Source: an uncultured Glaciecola sp. (lineage in GTDB: Bacteria > Pseudomonadota > Gammaproteobacteria > Enterobacterales > Alteromonadaceae). Taken from it: 64,000 bases of DNA. The stretch covers positions 186,001 to 250,000 of the forward strand of contig CANMCE010000006.1 in assembly GCA_947496235.1 (NCBI GenBank), read 5' to 3'. The notes beneath the pieces are model-generated. The model was not told where the DNA came from and searched no databases. It was given only the letters and a program-made list of their open reading frames with translations. Positions 27,095 to 36,158 of the stretch are shown piece by piece; position 1 is the first letter of the stretch; each line of letters begins with the position of its first letter. The position numbers were made by a program, and so were the translations under genes.

Positions 27095-28162
27095 ATGCAA
27101 GCTTTAGATATTTTCGCTGGGCCAAGTGCGCTTAAAACGATAAAAAAAGAGGGGATAACCCCGCAGATGTTTACCGCTTTTTTGGGTGCTTCTGGAGGAC
27201 CGAAATGGTTTGTGCTCTCGGGACTTGATAAAGTCATTTTTAATGAGTTTTTAGATCATTCTGAACAGCACATTGATATCATTGGCTCTTCGGTAGGGGC
27301 ATTTAGAACAGCCTGCTTTGCACAAAACGATCCCGGTGCCGCGATAAGTCGATTAGCAGAGCGTTACAGTACAACTGTATATTCACCCAAACCAAACGCC
27401 AGAGAAATCACCCAAAAAGGCGTTGAGGTTTTACGCCATATGGTGAATGACGACAGTGTTCAAGAAATTCTAAGTAATCCTCGCAAATCAGTTCATATTA
27501 TTGCTGCGCGCTGTCATGGATTAGTGGCAAAAGAGCCTCGCTTGCAGCAAGGTTCAGGTTTGCTTTTAGCAGCCTTTCGAAATATGCGTGGACGCCAGTT
27601 TTTGAAGAAAAGTTTTTCTAGGGTAATATTTCAAACCGGTACGCAGCCTTTGTCTTTTGTTGATGAAGCTGAGTTTTCTACCGAATATGCCCAATTGACC
27701 AAAGATAATTTACATATGTCGCTTATGGCATCTGGTTCTATTCCAATGGTCATTGAAGGTGTAGAAAACATTCCCGGTGTTGCACCAGGTATGTTCCGAG
27801 ACGGTGGGATAATTGATTATCATTTTGACTTAAAGATCAATACGCCGGGTCTGGTTCTGTATCCCCATTTTTACCCCACACCAGTGCCAGGCTGGTTTGA
27901 TAAGAATATTAAGTCTCGACAATGCCATGCAACTAGCTACGACAATGTTGTGCTTTTGGCACCTTCGGCTGAATTTGTTGCAAAATTACCTTATGGCAAA
28001 ATAACGGACCGAGATGACTTTAAAAAATTAACCGCAGAAGACAGAATTAAGTATTGGAAAACGGTCATTTCTGAGTCTGATCGTTTGGCTGAATCCTTCT
28101 TTCATCAAATTCAAAGCGACAATGTGGCAGAATTTGTACAACCGATCCGTTTGAAGCGATAA
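27095..28162 (+). CDS. Patatin-like phospholipase family protein
   Basis: A 355-residue patatin-family lipid acyl hydrolase. The nucleophile is Ser66 in GSSVG (residues 64-68), the oxyanion loop is probably GASGGPKW (31-38), and the catalytic dyad Asp is in FRDGGIID at ~240. There is no signal peptide. Substrate is unknown; bacterial patatins cleave phospholipids or other acyl esters. It stands alone between a DnaA-box-containing gap and tRNA-Val. Confidence 0.85.
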   Translation: MQALDIFAGPSALKTIKKEGITPQMFTAFLGASGGPKWFVLSGLDKVIFNEFLDHSEQHIDIIGSSVGAFRTACFAQNDPGAAISRLAERYSTTVYSPKPNAREITQKGVEVLRHMVNDDSVQEILSNPRKSVHIIAARCHGLVAKEPRLQQGSGLLLAAFRNMRGRQFLKKSFSRVIFQTGTQPLSFVDEAEFSTEYAQLTKDNLHMSLMASGSIPMVIEGVENIPGVAPGMFRDGGIIDYHFDLKINTPGLVLYPHFYPTPVPGWFDKNIKSRQCHATSYDNVVLLAPSAEFVAKLPYGKITDRDDFKKLTAEDRIKYWKTVISESDRLAESFFHQIQSDNVAEFVQPIRLKR

Positions 28163-28177
28163 ATATTACAAAAATAC

Positions 28178-28205
28178 TTGCGAAAAAAAGTTAACTTGGT
28201 AATAT
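28178..28205 (+). promoter_or_regulatory. Predicted tRNA-Val promoter
   Basis: TTGCGA at 28178-28183 and TAATAT at 28200-28205 with a 16-base spacer. The expected start of transcription falls about 13 bases before the mature tRNA. Confidence 0.5.
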
Positions 28206-28224
28206 TCACGCGCTTTCACAGCAT

Positions 28225-28301
<77 letters not shown>

Positions 28302-28320
28302 TTTATCTCCCCAAGGCCAT

Positions 28321-28352
28321 AAAAAAGGCCGAAAAGCATTCACTTTCCGACC
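28321..28352 (-). terminator. Terminator of the PfpI gene (minus strand)
   Basis: Read on the minus strand, GGTCGGAAAG (28352-28343) pairs with CTTTTCGGCC (28336-28327) using two G-U pairs, with a six-base loop, followed by six T (28326-28321). It also lies just after the tRNA on the plus strand. Confidence 0.7.
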
Positions 28353-28381
28353 AACTTCACTATGCAAATAATAAATTTGTA

Positions 28382-28921
28382 TTAGGCCGCTAGGGCTTTT
28401 GCGATTGTAGAGTTAAAGGCGTCTAAATCGCCTGGATTTCGACTGGTAATAATTTGGCCGTCTTGCACCACTTCTTTGTCTTTCCAAAAAGCGCCTGCGT
28501 TTTCCACATCGGTTCTAATGCTTGGGAACGAGGTGATTTGCTTAGATTCAATTACACCCGCTTCGGCCAATAACCATGGACCATGACAAATGGCAGCTAC
28601 TGGTTTACTGTTATCTTTGAAAAATGCTTTAACAAAGGCAATTGCCTTGTCATTGGTACGCAAAGTGTCAGGATTGATTAAGCCTCCAGGCAAAACTAGG
28701 GCATCATAGTTATCTGCATTCGCATGTTGCAATCGAATATCAACCTTAACATCGCTCCCCCAGTTGTCGCCATCCCAACCTTTAATGGTGCCACTTTCAA
28801 GTGAAATAACATCAACCTGAGCACCAGACGCTTGTAGATGCTTTTTAGGTGATTCAAGTTCACTTTGTTCGAATCCGTCGGTGGCTAAAATGGCTACGCG
28901 TTTGTTTGATAAAGTCGTCAT
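28382..28921 (-). CDS. DJ-1/PfpI family protein
   Basis: A 179-residue type 1 glutamine amidotransferase-like protein of the PfpI group (E. coli YhbO, protease I annotations). The nucleophile is Cys112 in the AICHGPWLL elbow with His113 beside it; the conserved Glu is Glu18 (TDGFEQSEL). Members are reported as proteases, chaperones or deglycases, so the activity is uncertain. Single gene with a good Shine-Dalgarno (AGGAGA). Confidence 0.88.
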   Translation of the reverse strand: MTTLSNKRVAILATDGFEQSELESPKKHLQASGAQVDVISLESGTIKGWDGDNWGSDVKVDIRLQHANADNYDALVLPGGLINPDTLRTNDKAIAFVKAFFKDNSKPVAAICHGPWLLAEAGVIESKQITSFPSIRTDVENAGAFWKDKEVVQDGQIITSRNPGDLDAFNSTIAKALAA

Positions 28922-29078
28922 GATTTCTCCTTACCTGATAAAAAATAAATTATACAAATAGGAGAAGCGAGATGTGTGCCAGTTTAAAGGTTACAGTATC
29001 GTATGCTAACTGTATGAAAAATATAAATTATTTTAATAGGAGTTTAAGGTGATCTTTGAATAAGATAGGGTTTGAGTG

Positions 29079-29109
29079 AGTAGGAATTACAAAGCATGTA
29101 ATTCCTACT
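29079..29109. repeat. 13-bp perfect inverted repeat downstream of gnd
   Basis: Arms 29079-29091 and 29097-29109 (AGTAGGAATTACA and its complement) with a five-base loop. It lies 30 bases past the gnd stop. The lack of a T-run in either direction argues against a classical terminator; it may protect the mRNA end. Confidence 0.5.
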
Positions 29110-29138
29110 TAACCATTGAAGGGATATATCAGACGTAA

Positions 29139-30608
29139 TTACACATCGTAGGTGGTAGATGCTGTATCACCACCGCGGCCAGTCCAGTTAGTGTGGAAAA
29201 ACTCGCCTCTTGGCTTGTCGATTCTTTCATAGGTGTGAGCACCAAAGAAATCTCGTTGAGCTTGCAATAGGTTCGCTGGTAAACGAGCTGTTCTAAAACC
29301 GTCAAAGTAGGTTAGGGCAGAGCTTAAACAAGGTACTGCAATTCCATTTTCAACCGCAGTGACTATCACTCTTCGCCAGCCTGTTTGGGCTGACTCTACT
29401 GTGTCTTTAAAATAAGGAGACAGTAATAAGTTTTGTAATTCGGGTTCTTGGTCATAGGCTTCTTTAATTTTGCCTAGGAATGCAGAGCGGATAATACAAC
29501 CACCACGCCACATTAGCGCTATACCACCGTAATTTAGGGCCCAACCGAATTCTTTCGCGGCTTCATGCATTAACATATAGCCTTGAGCGTAAGACACGAT
29601 TTTTGCTGCTAGTACAGCTTGTCTAAGTTGTTCAATAAAGGCTTCTTTGTCACCACTGAATGAAACCTCTGGTCCTGAAACCACTTTAGAAGCGGCAACA
29701 CGTTGTTCTTTCTTAGCAGAAATACAACGGGCAAATACTGAATCGGCAATTAGAGTTAAAGGAACGCCTAAATCAAGGGCGGTGACACCTGTCCATTTTC
29801 CAGTACCTTTTTGTCCCGCAGTATCTAAAATATACTCAACTAAAGGTTCGCCGTTTTCATCTCTGTAAGCAAAAATGTCTTTGGTGATATCAATTAAATA
29901 GCTATCTAATTCTGTGGTGTTCCAATGAGCAAAGACTTTTTGGATTTCGTCAGTGCTTAATCCTAAAACAACTTTCATTAATTGGTATGCTTCGCAAATA
30001 AGTTGCATATCGCCATATTCGATGCCGTTATGTACCATTTTGACAAAATGGCCTGCGCCAGCATCTCCAACCCAATCGCAACACGGTACTTCTTGCTTAG
30101 TATTTTCGTCAATGACTTTGGCTGATATAGCTTGAAAGATATCTTTAACTAACGGCCAAGCCTTCTTAGATCCGCCTGGCATAATTGAAGGTCCAGTAAG
30201 TGCGCCTTCTTCACCGCCTGATACGCCAGTACCTATGTACAAGAAACCTTTACTTTCGAGGTATTCAGTTCGGCGGTTTGAATCAGGGAAGTGGGTGTTA
30301 CCGCCATCGATTACGATGTCACCCGGCTCAAGATATGGAATGAGTTGTTCTATAAAGTCATCAACGGCTGCGCCAGCTTTTACCATCAGCATAATTTTGC
30401 GGGGCGTTTCCAATGATTTAACCAAGTTTTCTACGCTGTCAGCGCCACGGATGTTTTTACCTTTCGCGCGACCATTTATAAACTTTTCAACTTTTGAATA
30501 ACTGCGATTGAATGCTGTAACTGTAAATCCTTTAGATTCCATGTTTAATATGAGGTTTTCCCCCATAACAGCTAGACCAACTAATCCAATATCTGACTTT
30601 TCTTTCAT
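29139..30608 (-). CDS. gnd: 6-phosphogluconate dehydrogenase (decarboxylating)
   Basis: A 489-residue oxidative pentose phosphate enzyme: 6-phosphogluconate plus NADP+ to ribulose 5-phosphate, CO2 and NADPH. An N-terminal Rossmann domain (GLAVMGENLILNMESKGF, residues ~10-27; Asn33-Arg34 for NADP preference) is followed by the helical domain with KMVHNGIEYGDMQL and the C-terminal tail reaching into the partner subunit (HTNWTGRGG). zwf and pgl are not adjacent. Length is the longer form (E. coli 468). Confidence 0.96.
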   Translation of the reverse strand: MKEKSDIGLVGLAVMGENLILNMESKGFTVTAFNRSYSKVEKFINGRAKGKNIRGADSVENLVKSLETPRKIMLMVKAGAAVDDFIEQLIPYLEPGDIVIDGGNTHFPDSNRRTEYLESKGFLYIGTGVSGGEEGALTGPSIMPGGSKKAWPLVKDIFQAISAKVIDENTKQEVPCCDWVGDAGAGHFVKMVHNGIEYGDMQLICEAYQLMKVVLGLSTDEIQKVFAHWNTTELDSYLIDITKDIFAYRDENGEPLVEYILDTAGQKGTGKWTGVTALDLGVPLTLIADSVFARCISAKKEQRVAASKVVSGPEVSFSGDKEAFIEQLRQAVLAAKIVSYAQGYMLMHEAAKEFGWALNYGGIALMWRGGCIIRSAFLGKIKEAYDQEPELQNLLLSPYFKDTVESAQTGWRRVIVTAVENGIAVPCLSSALTYFDGFRTARLPANLLQAQRDFFGAHTYERIDKPRGEFFHTNWTGRGGDTASTTYDV

Positions 30609-30791
30609 TCAATTTTCCTTAGCAGTTTTGTATAAACTTCTACGACAATGTTGTGTGTATTTATAAGCAAAGAATACCACGATGGATCCTTCAAATGACC
30701 TCAAACCCATCACATTTTTTAGCTATATGAAATAACATTTTTGCGTTAGGTTTTTCTGTTTCATGGTTTATACGGACAGTACTAAACCAAC

Positions 30792-31196
30792 TTACGGGTG
30801 AGCTTTGCATTCATATTTCTTTTGCATGTCTTGGACAGACAAGGTTACTAATGATTTTAAAATCGATAAATCAATATCATCCAATTTGTTTATATATAGA
30901 CAAGATTTACCAAGCTTATGTTTGCCTAATTTATCAAGCAGCTCTTGGTATTGAGTAAACCCAGGCATTATATAAACCGCTAGATTTTGTTTTCTGGGGG
31001 AAAAACCCGTGACAAAAAAATCCCCTTGGTGGCCACTATCGTATTGATAGTGATATTGACCAAAACCAATCATACTGCCATGCATATACGGAGAGTAACC
31101 AGAAGCCTCCTCTAATAAAGTCAGTAAAACCTCTGCGTCGGCTTTTCTACGAGCATTGTCTACAGTTGATAGGAATTCTAAGACATCTTTTTTCAT
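30792..31196 (-). CDS. DUF1801 protein
   Basis: About 134 residues of the DUF1801 (YdhG-like) family: a conserved start with RRKADAEVLLTLL, a Gly/Tyr-rich core (MIGFGQYHYQYDSG) and a C-terminal KLGKHKLGKSCLYI typical of the family. Function not known; the fold is related to SufE-like or frataxin-like small domains only distantly. The reading frame is open from ATG 31241, but the conserved region starts right after the internal ATG at 31196 (MKKDV), which I prefer. Confidence 0.72.
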   Translation of the reverse strand: MKKDVLEFLSTVDNARRKADAEVLLTLLEEASGYSPYMHGSMIGFGQYHYQYDSGHQGDFFVTGFSPRKQNLAVYIMPGFTQYQELLDKLGKHKLGKSCLYINKLDDIDLSILKSLVTLSVQDMQKKYECKAHP

Positions 31197-31297
31197 CTCA
31201 ATTTCACCATCTCTCCCAGAAAGGTGCGCAGATGTTAGCATAACCCATAGTAAAAAGTCCCATGAAATAGGCTAAAATCAATGATCAAACTGTTTTC

Positions 31298-33418
31298 TTA
31301 TTGAGAGGTTTTAGTCCCTAATAATTCGTTGATACAAGTTTTTAATTCCTGCAGAACGATAGGCTTATGCAAATAGGCGTTCATCCCTTTGGATAAGCCT
31401 TTATGGACTTCTTCTGACATTACATTCGCGCTTAATCCAACAATAATAATATCATTGTCCATCTGGCGTATAATTTCTGTTGCTTTAAAACCATCCATAA
31501 CTGGCATGTTGATATCCATTAGAATCATATCAAACTCATGTTTTTTAAATGCTTCTATGGCTTCTTCTCCATTTAATGCATGAACAACTCTATGACCAAA
31601 GTTTTTCAACATGTTAATGGCGACGGTTGCATTTATCTCGATATCTTCAACTAAGAGAATTTTCGCGGGCTTCCTATTTTCTGCCTTCTGTTGAATAGTT
31701 TCTGTCGAATTATTCGATAAACTAAGCAATAAACTGTCGAAAAAGGCTTTTTCATTTAATAAAAATGGCGGGAATTTAAAGGTATCGTCGATTTTTTGTA
31801 ATGCAATAACCTTTGTTGTATCACCAGAAGATTGTCTATTGAGTAAATCTAAAATATAGGTAATACGAGGATTTAACTCTAAATCACAGACAATTTGAGG
31901 GATCTTAGTAGCACCAAGTGTGTTATCAACTTGTTCGGTCAATGAAGTGAATTGGCAAGGGATAGATACAAAAAATTCGCTTCCTTCTCCAACATTTGAA
32001 GTGACCTGAATATTCCCTTGCATTAATTCAACCAGTTGTTTAGAAATTGACAAGCCTAACCCAGTACCGCCATAGTCTTTCGATGTGGCTGGATCTGCTT
32101 GTTCAAAGGGATCGAACAAAATATCGATTTTGTCTGGAGGTATGCCTATACCGCTGTCTTTAACACTTAAAAGAAGTTCTCCTTGTTGTTTAGAGTTTAG
32201 ATTAAAATCGACATTTAAATGGATAAATCCACGCTGGGTAAATTTGACAGCATTGTTAAGCAAATTAATTAGAATTTGCTGGACACGTAATTTGTCAATT
32301 GTGACAGCAAAGGGCACTTGGGGTTGAATGCTTACTCTAAATTCAATTGACTTCCGATCGGCTAAGACTTGCATTATTGAGCAAACATCTAATATCAAAT
32401 TACTGACAGGGGCATGAGATTCACTCAGTTTTAAACGTTGTTCGGTGAGTTTGGAAAAATCCAAAACATCATTTATCACCGAAAGTACCAATTGACTGGT
32501 ACTATTCATTTGTTGCAAGAAACGTTTGCGTTCAGCATTGTTCTTGGCGTTTAAACTCAATTGTGCCAACCCTAACAACCCATTTAATGGTGTGCGTAGT
32601 TCATGACTCATATTGGCCAGAAATTGCGACTTTTTAGTGGCTAGATCTTCCGCCGCTTCCCGAGCCTCTCTAGCATTGATCAAACTACGTTTTTCAATAT
32701 TTCTTAATCGGTTGAATTCGTTTGCGATATGTTCGAACTCATCACCTGATTTTAGATGAATATTTTGATAGGTGTTGTTGTCTGCTTGCTGCTGAATGGT
32801 TCTTTCGATAACGTCCAAAGGTGTACGAACAAACTTACTGATGAGTAAGTAAGTAAATAGACTGATAATTAAAAAGAAACAGAAGGCAATAATAATAGCT
32901 TCTTGCTTATAGGCAAGATAACGCTTATCTATTAAATAGGTGTCAAAGTACAAAACCAAAACAAATTTAAGTTCTTTCTGATAATCATCGGAGATGGTGG
33001 TCACAGGGTAAGATAGAGCGAATGTGTTATTTATTTCTTGGGTGAAAGAGTAGTTATCTCCGAATTTTGCGGCAAGATATGCCTCTTGCATTGGCGCTGG
33101 CAAATATGCGTAGTTTTGCTTTGCTAATCTGTATTGGCTGGAAGCTACAACCTCATCTGTTTCGGGATTCAGAATCACTACTTTTAGAATATTATCATTT
33201 AATCCAATAACAGTGACTATACGTTTAAGGCGCTCTAAACTACTTCCTTCATCAACTTGCATTGCCGCTTGGCTAGCAATGTTCAAAGAATTCTGTTTGG
33301 TATTCTCAAATAATTCTTTGTAATACAGCTCTAATAAAGCGTTAGTCATAAAATAAGTGATAACCGCAAAGCAGACTCCCAGCGGTATCAAAAGTTTTGC
33401 CACTAAACCTATTCGCAT
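31298..33418 (-). CDS. Hybrid sensor histidine kinase/response regulator
   Basis: A 706-residue inner-membrane hybrid kinase. TM1 (~5-28) and TM2 (~174-194) bracket a ~145-residue periplasmic sensor region; then a HAMP-like linker (~195-250), HisKA with phospho-acceptor His272 (NMSHELRTPLNG), a HATPase domain with G boxes, a ~90-residue low-homology segment, and a C-terminal receiver with Asp635 (MDINMPVMDG). There is no HPt domain or DNA-binding output, so a separate regulator elsewhere is needed. The frame is open from 33472, but ATG 33418, 1 base after the lipoprotein stop, gives a proper N-terminus. Co-transcribed with the upstream binding-protein gene, which probably supplies its ligand. 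Confidence 0.88.
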   Translation of the reverse strand: MRIGLVAKLLIPLGVCFAVITYFMTNALLELYYKELFENTKQNSLNIASQAAMQVDEGSSLERLKRIVTVIGLNDNILKVVILNPETDEVVASSQYRLAKQNYAYLPAPMQEAYLAAKFGDNYSFTQEINNTFALSYPVTTISDDYQKELKFVLVLYFDTYLIDKRYLAYKQEAIIIAFCFFLIISLFTYLLISKFVRTPLDVIERTIQQQADNNTYQNIHLKSGDEFEHIANEFNRLRNIEKRSLINAREAREAAEDLATKKSQFLANMSHELRTPLNGLLGLAQLSLNAKNNAERKRFLQQMNSTSQLVLSVINDVLDFSKLTEQRLKLSESHAPVSNLILDVCSIMQVLADRKSIEFRVSIQPQVPFAVTIDKLRVQQILINLLNNAVKFTQRGFIHLNVDFNLNSKQQGELLLSVKDSGIGIPPDKIDILFDPFEQADPATSKDYGGTGLGLSISKQLVELMQGNIQVTSNVGEGSEFFVSIPCQFTSLTEQVDNTLGATKIPQIVCDLELNPRITYILDLLNRQSSGDTTKVIALQKIDDTFKFPPFLLNEKAFFDSLLLSLSNNSTETIQQKAENRKPAKILLVEDIEINATVAINMLKNFGHRVVHALNGEEAIEAFKKHEFDMILMDINMPVMDGFKATEIIRQMDNDIIIVGLSANVMSEEVHKGLSKGMNAYLHKPIVLQELKTCINELLGTKTSQ

Positions 33419-33419
33419 A

Positions 33420-34337
33420 TTACAAATCCACAAAGGTTTGTTGAAATTGCTGGCAGTTTCTATCAGTTGCAATGCGACAAGATTTTACCAAGGTATTGTT
33501 TAGCAATTCTCGTTGTTCTAATAATTCACCATGTTGCTGACGATTTAACATTTTAATGCTTTTCATTGATGTTCTGACGCTTTCTTCATCCACGTCAGCA
33601 ACACTGGCGACAAAACGATAAAACTCGTCGGTGTTTTGTTCCATCAGGTCGACGGCGTCAAACCAAAAATTTCTAAATTGAACTTTGGTTTGTTCAGAAA
33701 TATGGGGTTTGGCATAAATTATATCGAAAATTTGGTCTGGATGGTTTTGCGTATCAAATAATTTATGTACCTTTGGATTGGCTAGAAGCCTCGTAGAAAT
33801 TGGTGGGTATGTTACACAGGCATCAATGCCACCATCTTTAAAGGCTTGCTCACAGTGGGTTTCGGAGATAGAAATTTGTTTTATTAATTGGGTAGGTACG
33901 GGGGAATCAAACATCAAAGAAAGTACATATTCACCGATTCCATTTGACGGAACGGCAACTCTTGCACCTTTAAGTTGTTCTGGTGTTTGAAATTTTTTAT
34001 CCGCGATCACCACATCGCCACCGTTGGAATAGTCAGTAATTACGATAGGTGTGAGCTGCATATTTGTTAAGGCGACCGCATTGGTAAACTCGAGCATAGA
34101 AGAAGCGGCTATGTCTACCTGAGATTGTAAGTAACTTCTGCGGTAATCTGGCATATTAGTTGGCTCTAAGACTTTTAATCTTATGCCGTGTTTTTTATCT
34201 AAGCCTTTTTCCATGGCGTAGTAGACAGGATAAAAACCATACCAAGTCCCCATGATCATGGTAAGAGGTTCAGTTTTTTTCGATGGATGACAACTAATCA
34301 GCAAACTTAAACTTAATAATAAAATCAGTTTTCTCAC
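33420..34337 (-). CDS. NMT1/THI5-type substrate-binding lipoprotein
   Basis: A 305-residue periplasmic binding protein of the SsuA/NMT1-THI5 type (nitrate, sulfonate or pyrimidine-precursor binding families). Residues 1-15 are a signal peptide with lipobox LISC, so Cys16 would be lipidated; the +2 residue is His, not Asp. Fold markers are GTWYGFYPVYYAMEKGL near the start, VDIAASSMLEF, and LKGARVAVPSNGIGEYVLS. No permease or ATPase gene is adjacent. It is followed after 1 base by a hybrid kinase, so it may be a sensor subunit and not a transport component. Ligand unknown. It is divergent from an SDR gene with a 160-base gap. Confidence 0.85.
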   Translation of the reverse strand: MRKLILLLSLSLLISCHPSKKTEPLTMIMGTWYGFYPVYYAMEKGLDKKHGIRLKVLEPTNMPDYRRSYLQSQVDIAASSMLEFTNAVALTNMQLTPIVITDYSNGGDVVIADKKFQTPEQLKGARVAVPSNGIGEYVLSLMFDSPVPTQLIKQISISETHCEQAFKDGGIDACVTYPPISTRLLANPKVHKLFDTQNHPDQIFDIIYAKPHISEQTKVQFRNFWFDAVDLMEQNTDEFYRFVASVADVDEESVRTSMKSIKMLNRQQHGELLEQRELLNNTLVKSCRIATDRNCQQFQQTFVDL

Positions 34338-34497
34338 GATTTGCTCAAAAATCCTTAAAAGGTTTAAAAATGATTACTTTTGTTATTTAAGGTTATCGAC
34401 CAGATGTTTTTAAATAACAATTAATTATTTTTATTTTGCTAATAATGGTTAGACTAGGTTAAATTCAGTACTTAGTAAAATCTCTTGAGGAAAACGC

Positions 34498-35223
34498 ATG
34501 AGAAGAGCAGTAATAGTCACGGGAGGCAGCTCTGGTATTGGGCTTGCTATTTGTTCACTATTCGAACGAAGTGGTTATAAAGTGTTTAATCTAGACTGCA
34601 ATCAAGGGGAAATTGGTCAGTGGATAGACTGTGATGTAACTGACCACATTCAGGTTAGAAAAGAAATTGAAGCAATTTATCAAGATACAGTCGTTGATAC
34701 CCTTGTCTGCAATGCAGGAAAACACTATTCAGCAAGCATTGAAAATACTAGTGAGCAAGATTTAGTCGACTTATTTAATCTAAATGTTAAAGGCGCGTTT
34801 TCCGCCACTCAGAGCGTACTCCCATATATGAAAAACGCTAATTTTGGCCGTGTGATCTATATTGCATCTGAGCAGGCGTTGGTAGGTAAGCCCAACTCAT
34901 TTGCTTATAACCTCACTAAACATGCGTTAGCGTCAATGGCTAAAACGACAGCATTAGATTATGCGTCATTTGGTATCACTGCAAATGCAATTTGCCCCGG
35001 CACAATAGACACGCCTCTGTATCAGAATGCGATAAATAACTATTGCCAACGTTCAGGTGCCGATCCTGAAAAAATTCATGCAGAAGAAGCTCAATGCCAA
35101 CCTGTGGGAAGAATAGGGCAACCAGAAGAAGTGGCTGAATACGCGCTGTTTTTAGCGTCCGAAAAATCTGGATTCATAACCGGTAGCTTACAAGTCTTGG
35201 ATGGCGGATATACTGCTCGATAA
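34498..35223 (+). CDS. SDR-family dehydrogenase
   Basis: A 241-residue classical short-chain dehydrogenase. The cofactor motif TGGSSGIG is at 8-15, NAG at 72-74, and the catalytic triad is Ser124, Tyr137, Lys141 (YNLTK). Asp33 after beta-2 points to NAD+ use. A C-terminal FLASEKSGFITGSLQVLDGGYTAR-type end is standard. The substrate is not evident; with the lactonase, dehydratase and aldolase genes beside it, a sugar or sugar-acid is likely. Preceded by GAGG 6-9 bases before the ATG. The next gene starts 1 base after its stop. Confidence 0.86.
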   Translation: MRRAVIVTGGSSGIGLAICSLFERSGYKVFNLDCNQGEIGQWIDCDVTDHIQVRKEIEAIYQDTVVDTLVCNAGKHYSASIENTSEQDLVDLFNLNVKGAFSATQSVLPYMKNANFGRVIYIASEQALVGKPNSFAYNLTKHALASMAKTTALDYASFGITANAICPGTIDTPLYQNAINNYCQRSGADPEKIHAEEAQCQPVGRIGQPEEVAEYALFLASEKSGFITGSLQVLDGGYTAR

Positions 35224-35224
35224 T

Positions 35225-36106
35225 ATGATGCAAAAAATAATCGATCCTCATTTACATTTCTTTGACCTTAATAAAGGAGACTATCATTGGTTACAACCTC
35301 ATAATCCACCATTTTGGCCAGATAAAAATATCATTTTTAACGATTTTAATGAATCGAATATTCAACTAGATAGTCAATTTGAATTAGCTGGATATGTACA
35401 TATTGAAGCGGGCTATGATAACAATCAGGGATGGCGGGAAATTGAACGATGGGAATCATCAGCAACTATTTCTATGGCGAGCATGCAAGTGTTGAACCTC
35501 GCGGAACATCCTGATGACTTTATTGATAATATTACCCAAGGAATCAGCCGAAAAAGTTTTCGTGGTGGTCGACATATTATTGAATCACCAATGGCAGCGA
35601 AAGATTCTCAAAATGTAATAAAAAATCTTAAGTATTTAAGCAAAATGAAGTTGTTGTTTGAACTTCAAATTGACCTTGCAGACCAGGAACTGTGTCGCTG
35701 GACGCTTGGTATTTTAGAGCAGGTTGGTGAGCTTCAAATTGTGCTTAATCATCTTGGCTTCCCGCCATCTGCCGGGACCTTGCCCTTCAAACGTTGGCAA
35801 GCTAATTTCAAACAATTAACACAATTTAAAGCGCTAGCTGTAAAAGTGTCCGGATTTGAAATGACAAATAGAGCATTTAGTGAAGATAGCATAAAGCAGT
35901 ATTGCGATTATGCGCTTTCTGAGTTAAGTCAAGAGCAAGTACTTTTTGCGAGTAATTTCCCGTTGGTTCTCTTTTCATATTCATATCAAGACTACTGGGA
36001 TATGGTGTTCAGAGCCCTTGTTTCACTTGGTTTGGATGTCAACAAGCTAATGTATTCCAATGCCCTAGAACGTTATAGCTTAACCACACTGTCACCGAAT
36101 AAATAA
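35225..36106 (+). CDS. Amidohydrolase-2 family protein, probable lactonase
   Basis: A ~293-residue member of the amidohydrolase superfamily group COG3618, which includes L-fucono- and L-rhamnono-lactonases and PDC lactonase. It has the HxH motif (DPHLHFFD) near residue 10, a further His in LNHLGFP, and the family FASNFPL motif near residue 250 (Asn replaces the more usual Asp, as in several members). It follows the SDR gene with a 1-base gap. I begin at ATG 35225; ATG 35228 is equally possible, and the longer frame from 35201 lies inside the SDR gene. Confidence 0.8.
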   Translation: MMQKIIDPHLHFFDLNKGDYHWLQPHNPPFWPDKNIIFNDFNESNIQLDSQFELAGYVHIEAGYDNNQGWREIERWESSATISMASMQVLNLAEHPDDFIDNITQGISRKSFRGGRHIIESPMAAKDSQNVIKNLKYLSKMKLLFELQIDLADQELCRWTLGILEQVGELQIVLNHLGFPPSAGTLPFKRWQANFKQLTQFKALAVKVSGFEMTNRAFSEDSIKQYCDYALSELSQEQVLFASNFPLVLFSYSYQDYWDMVFRALVSLGLDVNKLMYSNALERYSLTTLSPNK

Positions 36107-36107
36107 A

Positions 36108-36132
36108 AAAGGTACTGATAAACAGTACCTTT
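36108..36132. terminator. Hairpin between two convergent sugar-acid gene pairs
   Basis: Perfect 10-bp stem AAAGGTACTG / CAGTACCTTT with a 5-base loop (36118-36122). An A-run precedes it on the plus strand, which makes a T-run for the minus-strand genes. Confidence 0.8.
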
Positions 36133-36158
36133 CGCTTCTTTTAAGTACTTTCAACTGT

